The notes below the pieces were generated by a model. The model had not been told where the DNA came from. It saw only the letters and a list, made by a program, of their open reading frames with translations, and searched no databases. From Caulobacter sp. (GTDB lineage Bacteria > Pseudomonadota > Alphaproteobacteria > Caulobacterales > Caulobacteraceae): a stretch of 64,000 bases of DNA. The number at the start of each line of letters is the position of its first letter. The first letter of the stretch is position 1. This document shows, piece after piece, positions 16,780 to 25,687 of this stretch. The translations under genes were made by a program, and so were the position numbers. The stretch is taken from positions 1-64,000 of the forward strand of contig JAQGIP010000001.1 in assembly GCA_028291055.1 (NCBI GenBank), given 5' to 3'.

Positions 16780-17958
16780 ATGGATCTCACCTACACCCCG
16801 GCCTATGAGGCCTACCGGGCCGAGCTGCGCGCCTTCCTGGCCGCCAGTTGGCAGCGCGACTGGCGCCGCGCCCCGGATGCGGCGGCGCGGATCGCCGGCT
16901 TCCGGGCGGCGGCGGTGGAGCAGGGCTACCTCTACCGCAGCACGCCGCGCGCCTACGGTGGTTCCGGCCAGGCGCCGGATGTGCTGAAGGCGCAGATCAT
17001 TCGCGAAGAGTTCGGGCTGGCGCGCGCGCCCACTGAGGTTCCCGGCAACGGGGTGACCATGCTCGTTCCCACCCTGCTGGAGTGGGGCAGCGACGAGCAG
17101 AAGGATCGCTTTATCGCGCCCACCCTGCGCGGCGACTACATCTGGGCCCAGGGCTATTCCGAGCCGGGCGCCGGCAGCGACCTGGCGTCGCTGCGGGCCC
17201 GCGCCGTGCTCGAGGGCGACGAATGGGTGGTCACTGGCCAGAAGATCTGGACCACCCTGGCGCACAAGGCTCAGTACATGTTCGCCCTGGTGCGGACCGA
17301 GCCGGATGAGCCTCGTCACAAGGGCATCTCCTACCTGCTGCTCGACATGGCCCAGCCGGGCATCACCGTGCGGCCCCTGAAGCAGATCAATGGTGACCGG
17401 GAATTCTGCGAAGTCTTCCTGGACGGCGCGCGAGCGCCCGCCTCCTGGCTGGTGGGCGAGGCCGGCAACGGCTGGGCGGTATCGCGCAGCACGCTGAAGC
17501 ATGAGCGCAATCTGGTGGGCGGCGCCTCCACCCTGGACGAGATGTTCGACAAGCTGGTGGAGCTGGCCAGGACCACGGTCCGTGACGGCCGTCCGGCCCT
17601 GGCCGACCCGGTGATCCGCGACCGGCTGGCGGCCATCGAGGGCTATGTGAAGGCCCACCTCTATTCCTCCTACTTCCAGCTGACCAAGGAGGCGCAGGGC
17701 GAACCGCCCGGGCCGATTGGTCTGATGAACAAGCTCAACGCCACCAACATCGGCCAGGACATCGCCCGGCTGGTGACCGAGATTCTGGGCCCGTCGGCCA
17801 TGGCCTTTCCGGACCGTGACGCCCGTGGCCCCGAGCGTTGGCTCAACCAGGTGCTGGGCTCGCTGGGCCTGGCCATCGCCGGTGGCGCCTCGAACATCCA
17901 GCGCAACATCATCGCCGAACGGGGCCTGGGCCTGCCGCGCGACAGCGGCGTGAGCTGA
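16780..17958 (+). CDS. Acyl-CoA dehydrogenase, alpha-type subunit
   Basis: A 392-residue FadE-family flavoprotein. YSEPGAGSDLASLRA and TGQKIWTT lie near residues 125-160, STLKHERNL gives the helix-G Glu, and the C-terminal IAGGASNIQRNIIAERGLGL is the flavin-contact end. The usual GGTxEIQ reads GGASNIQ here, a small but real change. The next gene (17969) is a degenerate homologue without these features, so the two probably form one heteromeric enzyme. It starts two bases after AtuA in the long rightward operon 10587-24043. Confidence 0.86.
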   Translation: MDLTYTPAYEAYRAELRAFLAASWQRDWRRAPDAAARIAGFRAAAVEQGYLYRSTPRAYGGSGQAPDVLKAQIIREEFGLARAPTEVPGNGVTMLVPTLLEWGSDEQKDRFIAPTLRGDYIWAQGYSEPGAGSDLASLRARAVLEGDEWVVTGQKIWTTLAHKAQYMFALVRTEPDEPRHKGISYLLLDMAQPGITVRPLKQINGDREFCEVFLDGARAPASWLVGEAGNGWAVSRSTLKHERNLVGGASTLDEMFDKLVELARTTVRDGRPALADPVIRDRLAAIEGYVKAHLYSSYFQLTKEAQGEPPGPIGLMNKLNATNIGQDIARLVTEILGPSAMAFPDRDARGPERWLNQVLGSLGLAIAGGASNIQRNIIAERGLGLPRDSGVS

Positions 17959-17968
17959 GGGAGCCGGC

Positions 17969-19015
17969 ATGCAGTTCGATCTGAACGACGAGCAGAAGCA
18001 GCTCTTCAACACCGTCCAGGCCCTGCTGGCCGACGCCGAAGCGGGGCAGGGGATGGTCGCGGCCTTTGACGATGGCGGCTACGGCGCCTCGCCCCTGTGG
18101 CCACGTCTGCGGGACCTGGGGCTGGTGGGCCTGTTGGCCCCGGGCGACCGGGGCGGGCTGGACGACGAGTTGCTGACCCTGGCCGTGGTGGCCGAGGCGT
18201 TGGGCTTCGCCGGCGCCGGGACACCCTTGATCCATCAGGCCCTGGCGGCCTGGGTGCTCGCCTCCAGCGACGCCGACCAGCCGCTGGTGGACGCGGTGAT
18301 CGCGGGGGAACGGGCCGTCGCCCTGGCGCTGGGAGAGGCGCCGGACCGCTGGCGGCCGGAGCAGTGGGCGGGCGGCGACAAGATCAATGTGATCGGAGCC
18401 GCCGACGCGGACCTCTTCCTCGTGGGTTTGGCCGGGGGCGACCTGGGGCTGGTCGAGGCGGGAGCGGATGGCGTCAGCGTCGCCGCCGTTTCCAGCCTGG
18501 ACCGCTTGCGCCCCATGGGGACGCTCAGCCTCGCGGACGGCGGCGTGAAGCGTCTGAACCTAGGGGAGGGCATGGCCGATCGCCTGGTCGACGCCCTGTT
18601 GATCCTCGACGCCGCCGATGCTTTCGGCGCGGCCCGGCGCGCCGTGGACGCCGCCGTCGAATACGCCAAGACCCGTGAGCAGTTCGGCCGGCCGATCGGC
18701 GCCTTCCAGGGCCTGAAGCACCAGCTGGCCAACATGGCGCTGGATGTGGAGCCCTGCCGGGCCATGGTCTGGCACGCGGCCCACGCCTGGGACCGGCGGA
18801 TGGCGGACGCGCCGCGCACCGCCGCTCTGACCAACGCCCATGTGACCGAAGTCGCCGTCAAATCCATCCGGGCCGCCATCGAGGCCCATGGCGGCATGGG
18901 CTTCACCTGGGAGCATCCGCTGCATGTGTGGCTCAAGCGCGTCATGGCGGACCTCGCCCACCTGGGCGGCCCGATTGTTCAACGATCTCGCGTGGGAGCG
19001 CTCTCGGCATGGTGA
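17969..19015 (+). CDS. Acyl-CoA dehydrogenase, degenerate beta-type subunit
   Basis: A 348-residue homologue of the chain encoded just upstream. EYAKTREQFGRPIGAFQGLK and EAHGGMGFTWEHPLHVWLKR are kept, but the helix-G Glu is absent (LLILDAADAFGAARRA) and the protein ends without GGTxEIQ. It is read as the partner subunit of 16780. GGGAG precedes the ATG. Its last seven bases overlap the start of the GST gene. Confidence 0.84.
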   Translation: MQFDLNDEQKQLFNTVQALLADAEAGQGMVAAFDDGGYGASPLWPRLRDLGLVGLLAPGDRGGLDDELLTLAVVAEALGFAGAGTPLIHQALAAWVLASSDADQPLVDAVIAGERAVALALGEAPDRWRPEQWAGGDKINVIGAADADLFLVGLAGGDLGLVEAGADGVSVAAVSSLDRLRPMGTLSLADGGVKRLNLGEGMADRLVDALLILDAADAFGAARRAVDAAVEYAKTREQFGRPIGAFQGLKHQLANMALDVEPCRAMVWHAAHAWDRRMADAPRTAALTNAHVTEVAVKSIRAAIEAHGGMGFTWEHPLHVWLKRVMADLAHLGGPIVQRSRVGALSAW

Positions 19016-19644
19016 AGCTGCGCCATTTTCATGTGGCCGAGTCCCGCTCCATGCGGACGCTGTGGCTGCTCAACGAGCTGGGCATCCCCTTCGAGGGGGT
19101 GGAGATGCCCTGGGACCTGAAGCACCTGCGCTCGCCCGACTATCTGGCGGTCAACCCGCTGGGCCGGGTGCCGGCCATCATCGACGAGGATGCCCGGCCG
19201 CTGTTTGAGTCCCTGGCCATCACCCAGGTGCTGTGCTGGAAGCACAGCCCCGACGGCCTGGGCCGGCGGCCGGGCCACGCGGAATGGCCCGAATGGCTGC
19301 AGTGGCTGCAGTTCTCCGAGACCATGGCGGTGCATGCCGCCTGTCTGGTGCAGCAGAAGTTCTTCATCGCCCCGGAGAGCCAGTCGTCCGCCGTGGCGAA
19401 TCTGGAAAGCCGGCGCTTGGTCAAGGCGCTGGAGGTCATCGATCGCAGGCTGGCTGACCGCGAGTATCTGCTGGAGGGGGGCTTTTCCGCCGCCGACGTG
19501 GCGGTCGGCTACAGCATCCACATGGGCAAGCTGTTCTTCGAGCCCAAGGGGCTGGTCAACGTCCTGGACTACTACGAGCGCCTGTCAGCCCGCCCCGCCT
19601 TCCAGGCGTCGTTGCCCGCCCCCTCCGCCGCAGCGGAGGGCTAG
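19009..19644 (+). CDS. Glutathione S-transferase family protein
   Basis: A 211-residue protein with an N-terminal thioredoxin-like GST domain (about 3-80: FHVAESRSMRTLWLLNELG, then NPLGRVPAIID and ESLAITQVL) and an all-helical C-terminal domain (LLEGGFSAADVAVGYS). The Ser after AE sits where many GSTs activate the glutathione thiol. It is embedded between two acyl-CoA dehydrogenase genes and overlaps the upstream one by seven bases. A role in the pathway itself is therefore likely, for example isomerisation, thioether cleavage or detoxification of a reactive enone. The exact reaction is not visible. Confidence 0.85.
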   Translation: MVKLRHFHVAESRSMRTLWLLNELGIPFEGVEMPWDLKHLRSPDYLAVNPLGRVPAIIDEDARPLFESLAITQVLCWKHSPDGLGRRPGHAEWPEWLQWLQFSETMAVHAACLVQQKFFIAPESQSSAVANLESRRLVKALEVIDRRLADREYLLEGGFSAADVAVGYSIHMGKLFFEPKGLVNVLDYYERLSARPAFQASLPAPSAAAEG

Positions 19645-19648
19645 AGCC

Positions 19649-20809
19649 ATGCAGATCACGCCTGATCACATCGCCATCCGCGACACGATGGAGAAGTTCA
19701 TCGCCCGTGAGGTCACCCCGTTCGTCGACGACTGGGAAGCTGCCGAAATCTTCCCGGCGCACGAGCTGTTCCGCAAGATGGGCGACCTGGGCCTGTTGGG
19801 CCTGACCAAGCCGGTCGAGTACGGCGGCATGGGCCTCGACTACAGCTACGGCGTGGTGATGACTGAGGCGCTGGGGCGCATTCCCTGTGGCGGCGTACCG
19901 ATGGCCGTGGGCGTGCAGACCGACATGGCCACCCCGGCGCTCGCCCGGTTCGGCTCCGACGCCCTGCGGCGCGAATTCCTGGCGCCCGCCATCGCCGGCG
20001 AAATGGTGGCCTGTATCGGGGTCTCGGAACCCGGCGCCGGGTCGGACGTGGCGGCCATTAAGACCCACGCCCGCATCGACGGCGACGACCTGGTGATCAA
20101 TGGCGCTAAGCTCTGGATCACCAACAGCCTGCAGGCCGACTGGATGTGCTGCTTGGTCAACATCGGCGACGGGCCGGCGCACCGCAACAAGTCGCTGGTC
20201 ATCGTGCCCATGAAGTCCAAGGGCGTCGAGGTGGCCCGCAAGGTGCGCAAGATCGGCATGAATTCCTCCGACACCGGCCAGATCCACTTCGACGATGTGC
20301 GGGTCCCGCGTCGCCATGTGATCGGCGAGGAGGGGCAGGGCTTCACTTACCAGATGATCCAGTTCCAGGAGGAACGGTTGTGGGCGGCGGCCAGCGCGCT
20401 GGGGCCCATGGAGGCGGCCATCGAGCAGACCGCGGACTATGCCCGCCAGCGCCAGATCTTCGGCAAGCCGCTGCTGGACAACCAGGTGGTCCATTTCACC
20501 CTGGCCGAGCTGCAGGCCGAGGTAGAGGCCGTGCGGGCCCTGCTCTACCGCGCCACCCAGCTCTACATCGACGGCGAGGAAGTCACGCTGCTGGCCTCCA
20601 TGGTCAAGCTGAAGGCCGGACGGCTGCAGCGAGTGGTGGCCGACAAATGCCTGCAGTTCTGGGGCGGCATGGGGTTTGCCTGGGAGTCCCCCATCTCGCG
20701 CTTCTTCCGCGACGGGCGGCTGATGTCGATCGGCGGGGGCGCCGACGAGGTGATGCTGTCGATCATCTCCAAGAAGATGGGCATCCTTCCCCGGCCGGCG
20801 GCGAACTGA
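19649..20809 (+). CDS. Acyl-CoA dehydrogenase, AtuD-like (homomeric type)
   Basis: A 386-residue dehydrogenase with all standard features: VSEPGAGSDVAAIKTHA, NGAKLWITN, and helix-G sequence QFQEERLWAA with the Glu expected of isovaleryl-/citronellyl-type enzymes. YARQRQIFGKPLLDNQ and CLQFWGGMGFAWESP are also present, with SIGGGADEVMLSII at the C-terminus. It does not need a partner subunit by sequence, unlike the neighbouring pairs. Its place beside the carboxylase and AtuA suggests the citronellyl-CoA dehydrogenase (AtuD) role; similarity to other methyl-branched acyl-CoA dehydrogenases would give the same picture. Confidence 0.85.
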   Translation: MQITPDHIAIRDTMEKFIAREVTPFVDDWEAAEIFPAHELFRKMGDLGLLGLTKPVEYGGMGLDYSYGVVMTEALGRIPCGGVPMAVGVQTDMATPALARFGSDALRREFLAPAIAGEMVACIGVSEPGAGSDVAAIKTHARIDGDDLVINGAKLWITNSLQADWMCCLVNIGDGPAHRNKSLVIVPMKSKGVEVARKVRKIGMNSSDTGQIHFDDVRVPRRHVIGEEGQGFTYQMIQFQEERLWAAASALGPMEAAIEQTADYARQRQIFGKPLLDNQVVHFTLAELQAEVEAVRALLYRATQLYIDGEEVTLLASMVKLKAGRLQRVVADKCLQFWGGMGFAWESPISRFFRDGRLMSIGGGADEVMLSIISKKMGILPRPAAN

Positions 20810-20817
20810 GGCCGGCG

Positions 20818-21945
20818 ATGGATTTCGGCTTCTCCGACGAGCAGATCGCGCTGCGCGACCAGGCCCGGCGAGTGCTCACGGCGCGCGACGCCCTGGGCGC
20901 CGCCCGGCGGGTCACGGAGGCGGGCCTCGATCACGACGCGGCGCTATGGGGCGAGATTCGCGCCCTGGGCTGGCCGGCGATCACCATTCCGGAGCGGCAT
21001 GGGGGACTGGGGCTTGGGCCCGTGGACCTGTGCGTCGTGGCCGAGGAGCTGGGCCGATCGCTGGCGCCGACGCCCTTTGCCACCAACCTATACTTGGCGG
21101 CCGAAGCCCTGATGCTGGACGGCGCCAGCGAGGCGGCCGCCCGCTGGCTGCCGCTACTGGCGGCGGGGGAGGCGAGCGGTACGGTCGCCATCGCCGAGGG
21201 GCGGGGCGAGTTGACACCCGAGGCCCTCGCCACGCGGATCGACGGGACCCGGATCGACGGCGTGAAGGTTGCCGCGCCGGACGGTCTGGCCGCGGACTTC
21301 GCCTTGGTGCTGGCCCGTGACGCCGCCGCCGGCGGGGCGTCGCTGGCGCTCGTGGAGCTTGGCGGCAAGGGCGTTTGCCGCCAACCGGAGGCGACCATCG
21401 ATCCCAGCCGGGGCCATGCCGAGCTTCGGTTCGCGGGTGCGCCTTGCACGGTCCTGGGCAGGGCCGGCGACGGCTGGGGATTGTGGAACCGGTTGCGCGA
21501 TCGCGCCGCCGTCCCCTTCGCCTTCGAAGCCATTGGCGGGGCCCAGGCCTGCCTGGAGGCGGCCATCGGCTGGGCCAGGGAACGCCATACCTTCGGGCGC
21601 CCCATAGGCTCCTACCAGGCGATCAAGCACACGCTCGCCGACATGTTCGTGGCCATCGAACTGGCCCGGTCCAACGCCTACTACGCCGCCTGGGCTCTTT
21701 CGGTGGATGCGCCACAACTGACGGGGGCGGCCGCTTCGGCGCGGATCGCCGCCACCGACGCATTCTGGCTGGCGGCGCGGGAGAACCTCCAGATCCATGG
21801 CGGACTGGGCTTCACTCACGAGAGCGACTGCCACCTCTTCTACCGCCGCGCCAAGCTGCTGGCCGTCAATCTGGGAGGCCCGCGCTTCTGGCGGGCCCGG
21901 CTGGCGGGAGAGATCATGGCCGGTCGCGCCGAGCTGGAGCGCTGA
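20818..21945 (+). CDS. Acyl-CoA dehydrogenase, degenerate beta-type subunit
   Basis: A 375-residue homologue with ERHTFGRPIGSYQAIKH and ENLQIHGGLGFTHESDCHLF, but without a helix-G Glu (the equivalent helix reads RDRAAVPFAFEAIGGAQA) and without GGTxEIQ at the end (RRAKLLAVNLGGPRFW). It lies eight bases behind the AtuD-like gene and two bases before a full alpha-type gene, and most likely pairs with the latter (21948). The gene order here is beta then alpha, the reverse of the 16780/17969 pair. Confidence 0.84.
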   Translation: MDFGFSDEQIALRDQARRVLTARDALGAARRVTEAGLDHDAALWGEIRALGWPAITIPERHGGLGLGPVDLCVVAEELGRSLAPTPFATNLYLAAEALMLDGASEAAARWLPLLAAGEASGTVAIAEGRGELTPEALATRIDGTRIDGVKVAAPDGLAADFALVLARDAAAGGASLALVELGGKGVCRQPEATIDPSRGHAELRFAGAPCTVLGRAGDGWGLWNRLRDRAAVPFAFEAIGGAQACLEAAIGWARERHTFGRPIGSYQAIKHTLADMFVAIELARSNAYYAAWALSVDAPQLTGAAASARIAATDAFWLAARENLQIHGGLGFTHESDCHLFYRRAKLLAVNLGGPRFWRARLAGEIMAGRAELER

Positions 21946-21947
21946 GC

Positions 21948-23162
21948 ATGGATTTCCAGGATTCCGCCTCCGAGGCCGAGGTCCGGGCCGACGCCCGCGC
22001 CTGGCTGGCCGCCAACCTGCCGGACGCCGAGGCGCGCCGGTCCATGGGCTACGGCGTCGCCGACGAGGCGGCCGCGCTGGCCCTGGCCAAGACCTGGCAG
22101 GCGCGCAAGGCCGATGCCGGCTGGGCCTGCATGCACTGGCCGGCCCAGTATGGCGGCCGGGGCGCCTCGCCCATCGAACGGCTGATCTTCGAGGAGGAGG
22201 AGCGTCGCGCCGGCGCACCCACCGGCTTCTTCGAGATCGGCCTGGGCATGGCCGGCCCCACCCTCCAGGCCTACGCCAGCGAGGAACAGAAGGCCTCGCT
22301 GCTGCCTCGGATGCTGCGCGGCCAGGACGTCTGGTGTCAGCTGTTCTCCGAGCCCGCCGCCGGCTCAGACCTGGCGGCGTTGAGGATGCGCGCGGTGCGC
22401 GACGGCGACGACTGGGTGCTTACGGGCCAGAAGACCTGGACGTCCGGCGCCCACTACGCCGACTACGGAATCATCGTCGCCCGCTCCGATCCGTCCCTGC
22501 CGAAACACAGGGGCCTGACCTTCTTCTTCGTGGATATGCGCTCGCCGGGGATCACCACGCGCCAGATCCGCCAAATCACCGGCCCGGCCGATTTCGACGA
22601 CGTCTTCTTCGACGAGGTGCGCGTTGCCGACAGCCAGCGGCTAGGGGCGGTGGGGGCCGGCTGGCAGGTGGCGCTGACCACCTTGATGAACGAACGGCTG
22701 TCCCTCGGCGACGTGGCGCGGCCCGGCTATGAGGAGCTGGTCGCCCGCCTGCGAATGAGCGAAATCGGCGGCCGCCCGGCCCTGGAACAGGCCGATATCG
22801 CCGCCCGGGTCACTGACTGGCATGTGCGCTCTCGAGGCGTCGCCTTCACCCGCGCGCGGATCATCACCGCCCTATCGCGGGGCCAGGAGCCGGGGCCCGA
22901 GGCGTCGATCCTCAAGCTGGCCTCCACAGCCATGTTCCAGGAGATCGCCGATTTCGCCACCGGGCTGGAGGACCAGGGCGGGGTGCTGCTCGCCGAAGAC
23001 CGCCAGGCCGGGGTGGCCGACTTCCAATTCGCCTACCTGTTTTCGCCGTCCTTCCGCGTCGCCGGGGGGACCGACCAGATCCTGCGCAACATCATCGCCG
23101 AACGCGTGCTGGGCCTGCCGCCCGAACCGCGCGTGGACAAGGACGTCCCCTTCAACAGCTGA
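21948..23162 (+). CDS. Acyl-CoA dehydrogenase, alpha-type subunit
   Basis: A 404-residue chain with FSEPAAGSDLAALRMRA, TGQKTWTSGAHYADY, the helix-G segment LTTLMNERLSLG and a C-terminal VAGGTDQILRNIIAERVLGL. The motif PEYGG usually seen near residue 65 reads PAQYGGRGAS here, still family-like. It is the presumed catalytic partner of 20818. It belongs to the same operon as the Atu-like module and ends 20 bp before the hot-dog hydratase gene, so desaturation and hydration would follow each other. Confidence 0.86.
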   Translation: MDFQDSASEAEVRADARAWLAANLPDAEARRSMGYGVADEAAALALAKTWQARKADAGWACMHWPAQYGGRGASPIERLIFEEEERRAGAPTGFFEIGLGMAGPTLQAYASEEQKASLLPRMLRGQDVWCQLFSEPAAGSDLAALRMRAVRDGDDWVLTGQKTWTSGAHYADYGIIVARSDPSLPKHRGLTFFFVDMRSPGITTRQIRQITGPADFDDVFFDEVRVADSQRLGAVGAGWQVALTTLMNERLSLGDVARPGYEELVARLRMSEIGGRPALEQADIAARVTDWHVRSRGVAFTRARIITALSRGQEPGPEASILKLASTAMFQEIADFATGLEDQGGVLLAEDRQAGVADFQFAYLFSPSFRVAGGTDQILRNIIAERVLGLPPEPRVDKDVPFNS

Positions 23163-23182
23163 CCGATCGCCAGGAGCCTTCG

Positions 23183-24043
23183 ATGCCGCTCAACTACGAT
23201 GTGATGATGAACTGGCCGCATGAAGAGCAGCGCCAGCGGTATTCGAAGAACCAGACCATCCTCTATGCCCTGGGCGTCGGGGCCAACCTGATCGACGACG
23301 CCGCCGACGCCAACCTGCCTTACGTGTGGGAGGAGCAGCTGGTGGCCGTGCCGACCATGGCGGCCGTCCTCGCCCTGGAGCCCTTCTGGATCAGCGATCC
23401 GCGCACCGGGGTCACCTGGAGCCAGATGCTGCACGGCGAGCAGAGCATGGTGTGGCATTCGCCGTTGCCGGCCTCGGGGGAGGTGATCGGGCTGACGGTG
23501 GTCGAGGAGATTTTCGACAAGGGTGAGGGGCGCGGCGCGATCATGGTTCTGCGCCAGGAACTGCGCAGTGCCGCAGACGACACGCCTATCGTCACCAACC
23601 GCGCCCGGGTCTTCCTCCGCGCCGACGGGGGCTTTGGCGGCCGAAGCGACGCGCCGGCGCCTCACGTCCTGCCGGACCGGGCGCCCGACTTTGTCGATGA
23701 GCAGACCACGCGGCCCGAACAGGCGCTGATCTACCGGCTCAGTGGTGACTGGATCCCGCTGCATGTGGACCCGGCCTTCGCCCGCAACGCCGGCTTCAAA
23801 GGGCCGATCCTGCACGGCATGGCCACCTTCGGCTTTGCCTGCCTGGGGGTGCTGCGCCACGTGTGCGGCGATGAGCCCGCGCGGCTGAAGCAGCTGGACG
23901 CCCGCTTTTCCTCCCCCGTCTATCCGGGCGAGCGTATCCGCACGGAAATCTGGCGCGAGGGGCCCGGGGAAGCGGGCTTCCGCTGCCTGGTGGAGGGCAG
24001 GGTGGTGTTGAACAACGGCTACGCCCGGTACGACCCGGGCTGA
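23183..24043 (+). CDS. Double hot-dog enoyl-CoA hydratase 2 (MaoC/HSD17B4-like)
   Basis: A 286-residue protein of the (R)-specific hydratase 2 type. The C-terminal half carries LSGDWIPLHVDPAFARNAGF with the D-x4-H pair of hydratase 2, then GPILHGMATFGFA. The N-terminal half (starting YSKNQTILYALGVGAN) is the degenerate hot-dog repeat that shapes the acyl pocket. It hydrates 2-enoyl-CoA to (3R)-hydroxyacyl-CoA, a fit for the MFE-2-like SDR at 712. AGGAG precedes the ATG. It is the last gene of the rightward operon and meets the oppositely oriented GMC gene after three bases. Confidence 0.87.
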   Translation: MPLNYDVMMNWPHEEQRQRYSKNQTILYALGVGANLIDDAADANLPYVWEEQLVAVPTMAAVLALEPFWISDPRTGVTWSQMLHGEQSMVWHSPLPASGEVIGLTVVEEIFDKGEGRGAIMVLRQELRSAADDTPIVTNRARVFLRADGGFGGRSDAPAPHVLPDRAPDFVDEQTTRPEQALIYRLSGDWIPLHVDPAFARNAGFKGPILHGMATFGFACLGVLRHVCGDEPARLKQLDARFSSPVYPGERIRTEIWREGPGEAGFRCLVEGRVVLNNGYARYDPG

Positions 24044-24046
24044 ATG

Positions 24047-25651
24047 TCAGGCGGCGGCCGCCAGCCGCGCCGCCCGGATCATGCCGGCCGCCTTCATCCC
24101 CGCAGCCATGGCCGGTGCGTTGGTGTTGCCCGAAGGCAGGTCGGGGAAGATGGAGGTGTCGACCACCCGCAGGCCCCGGACGCCGCGCACCCGCAGCTCA
24201 GGGTCGACCACCGAGGCCTTGTCGGCGCCCATGCGGCAGGTGCCGGATACATGGTAGGCCGTGCCCCCGGTGTCGCGGGCATACTGCAGCAGGTCCTCGT
24301 CGCTGACCACATCGACGCCCGGCGCCATCTCGCGCACGATGAAGGGGGCGAGAGCCGGCTGGATGGACACCTTGCGGAAGAAGCGCAGCATGGCCACGAT
24401 CGCGATCCGATCCTCCTCGGCGTCGAAATAGTTGGCGTTGACGTAGGGGGCCACGTCCGGATCGGCCGAGCGGATGGCCGTTTCGCCCAGGCTCTCGGGG
24501 TGCATGAAATAGCCTGAGATGGTCATGCCGGGCTCGCTGTCGATGCCCAGGCCTTGGGGCGTGCGGGCCATGGAGTAGAGGCCGCCCATGATCTGGCAGT
24601 CGGGGCGCGACAGCCCCGGACGCGAGCGGATGAAGCCGTTGAATTCCGAGGCGGCGTGGGTCATCGGCCCGGCCTTCATCGCCAGGTAGCGCAAGACGTT
24701 GGCCCAGAGTCGCCAGCCTGCGAACTGTTCGTTGAGGCTGCCGCGGGTGACCCGATACTTGGTTTCCGAGCCACGGTGTTCGCGCAGGTTTTGGCCCACG
24801 TTCGGCGCATCGGCGACCACGTCAATCCCGAGAGACTTCAACAGCTTGGACGGACCAATTCCCGACAGTTGGAGGATTTTGGGCGACTGAAGCGCGCCGG
24901 CGGATAGGATCACCTCGAGCCGGGCGGTCACGGCGCGGACGCCTGCCTTGTCACGGATTTCCACGCCGGTGGCGCGGGCGCCGTCGAAGGTCACGCGCAG
25001 CACGTCGGTCTCGATCATGACGGTCAGGTTGGGCCGTGACATGACGGGGACGAGGAAGGCCTTGGCGGCGCTCTGACGCTCGCCGCGATAGATGGTGCGG
25101 GGCGGATAACCCATGCAGACGTCGCGGGCGGAGTTGATGTCGTCCACGCGGGGAAGCCCAGCCTCGCCCGCTGCCGCGATCACGGCCTCCGTCAGCTCAG
25201 AGCCGGGCTGCATGGTGATCTTCAACGGGCCGCCAACGCCGCGCTGGTCGCTGGCGCCGAGCTCGTGATCTTCCAGGGCCATGAAGTTGGGCAGCATGTC
25301 GCGCCAGCCCCAGCCGGTGCAGCCCATGGCCTCCCAGCGGTCGTAGTCGGTGGGGTGGCCGCGGACATAGACCATGCCGTTGATGGAGCTGGACCCGCCC
25401 AGGGTCTTGCCCTTCAGCCAGGTCTCCTCGCCGCGATTGCCGCCCCGGGAGACCTGATACTGCCAGCTGTGCGGGTCTCCGGGCGCCAGCAGCTTGGCGA
25501 TGCCGCGCGGCATATGGATCAGGAAGTTCTTGTCGGGCGGACCGCTCTCCACCAGCAACACGCTGACGGCGGCATCCTTGGAAAGCTCTGACGCCAGGAC
25601 GCAGCCCGAGGAGCCGGCGCCCACGATGATGTAGTCAAACTCGGTAGGCAT
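24047..25651 (-). CDS. GMC-family FAD-dependent alcohol oxidoreductase
   Basis: A 534-residue glucose-methanol-choline oxidoreductase. The FAD-binding YIIVGAGSSGCVLASELS is at the N-terminus, GKTLGGSSSINGMVYVRG near 80 and SAGALQSPKILQLSGIGP near 250. The C-terminal catalytic region has TAYHVSGTCRMG and PSGNTNAPAMAAGMKA. The enzyme oxidises a primary or secondary alcohol, probably passing electrons to the respiratory chain since no oxygen-specific motif is known to me. In this cluster it could oxidise a terpenol- or sterol-like alcohol ahead of the aldehyde dehydrogenase at 27630. It is the last gene of the leftward operon 27333-24047. Confidence 0.87.
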   Translation of the reverse strand: MPTEFDYIIVGAGSSGCVLASELSKDAAVSVLLVESGPPDKNFLIHMPRGIAKLLAPGDPHSWQYQVSRGGNRGEETWLKGKTLGGSSSINGMVYVRGHPTDYDRWEAMGCTGWGWRDMLPNFMALEDHELGASDQRGVGGPLKITMQPGSELTEAVIAAAGEAGLPRVDDINSARDVCMGYPPRTIYRGERQSAAKAFLVPVMSRPNLTVMIETDVLRVTFDGARATGVEIRDKAGVRAVTARLEVILSAGALQSPKILQLSGIGPSKLLKSLGIDVVADAPNVGQNLREHRGSETKYRVTRGSLNEQFAGWRLWANVLRYLAMKAGPMTHAASEFNGFIRSRPGLSRPDCQIMGGLYSMARTPQGLGIDSEPGMTISGYFMHPESLGETAIRSADPDVAPYVNANYFDAEEDRIAIVAMLRFFRKVSIQPALAPFIVREMAPGVDVVSDEDLLQYARDTGGTAYHVSGTCRMGADKASVVDPELRVRGVRGLRVVDTSIFPDLPSGNTNAPAMAAGMKAAGMIRAARLAAAA

Positions 25652-25687
25652 GGCTCGTCCCCGTCGTTTCCGGTCGTCTACTGTTGG

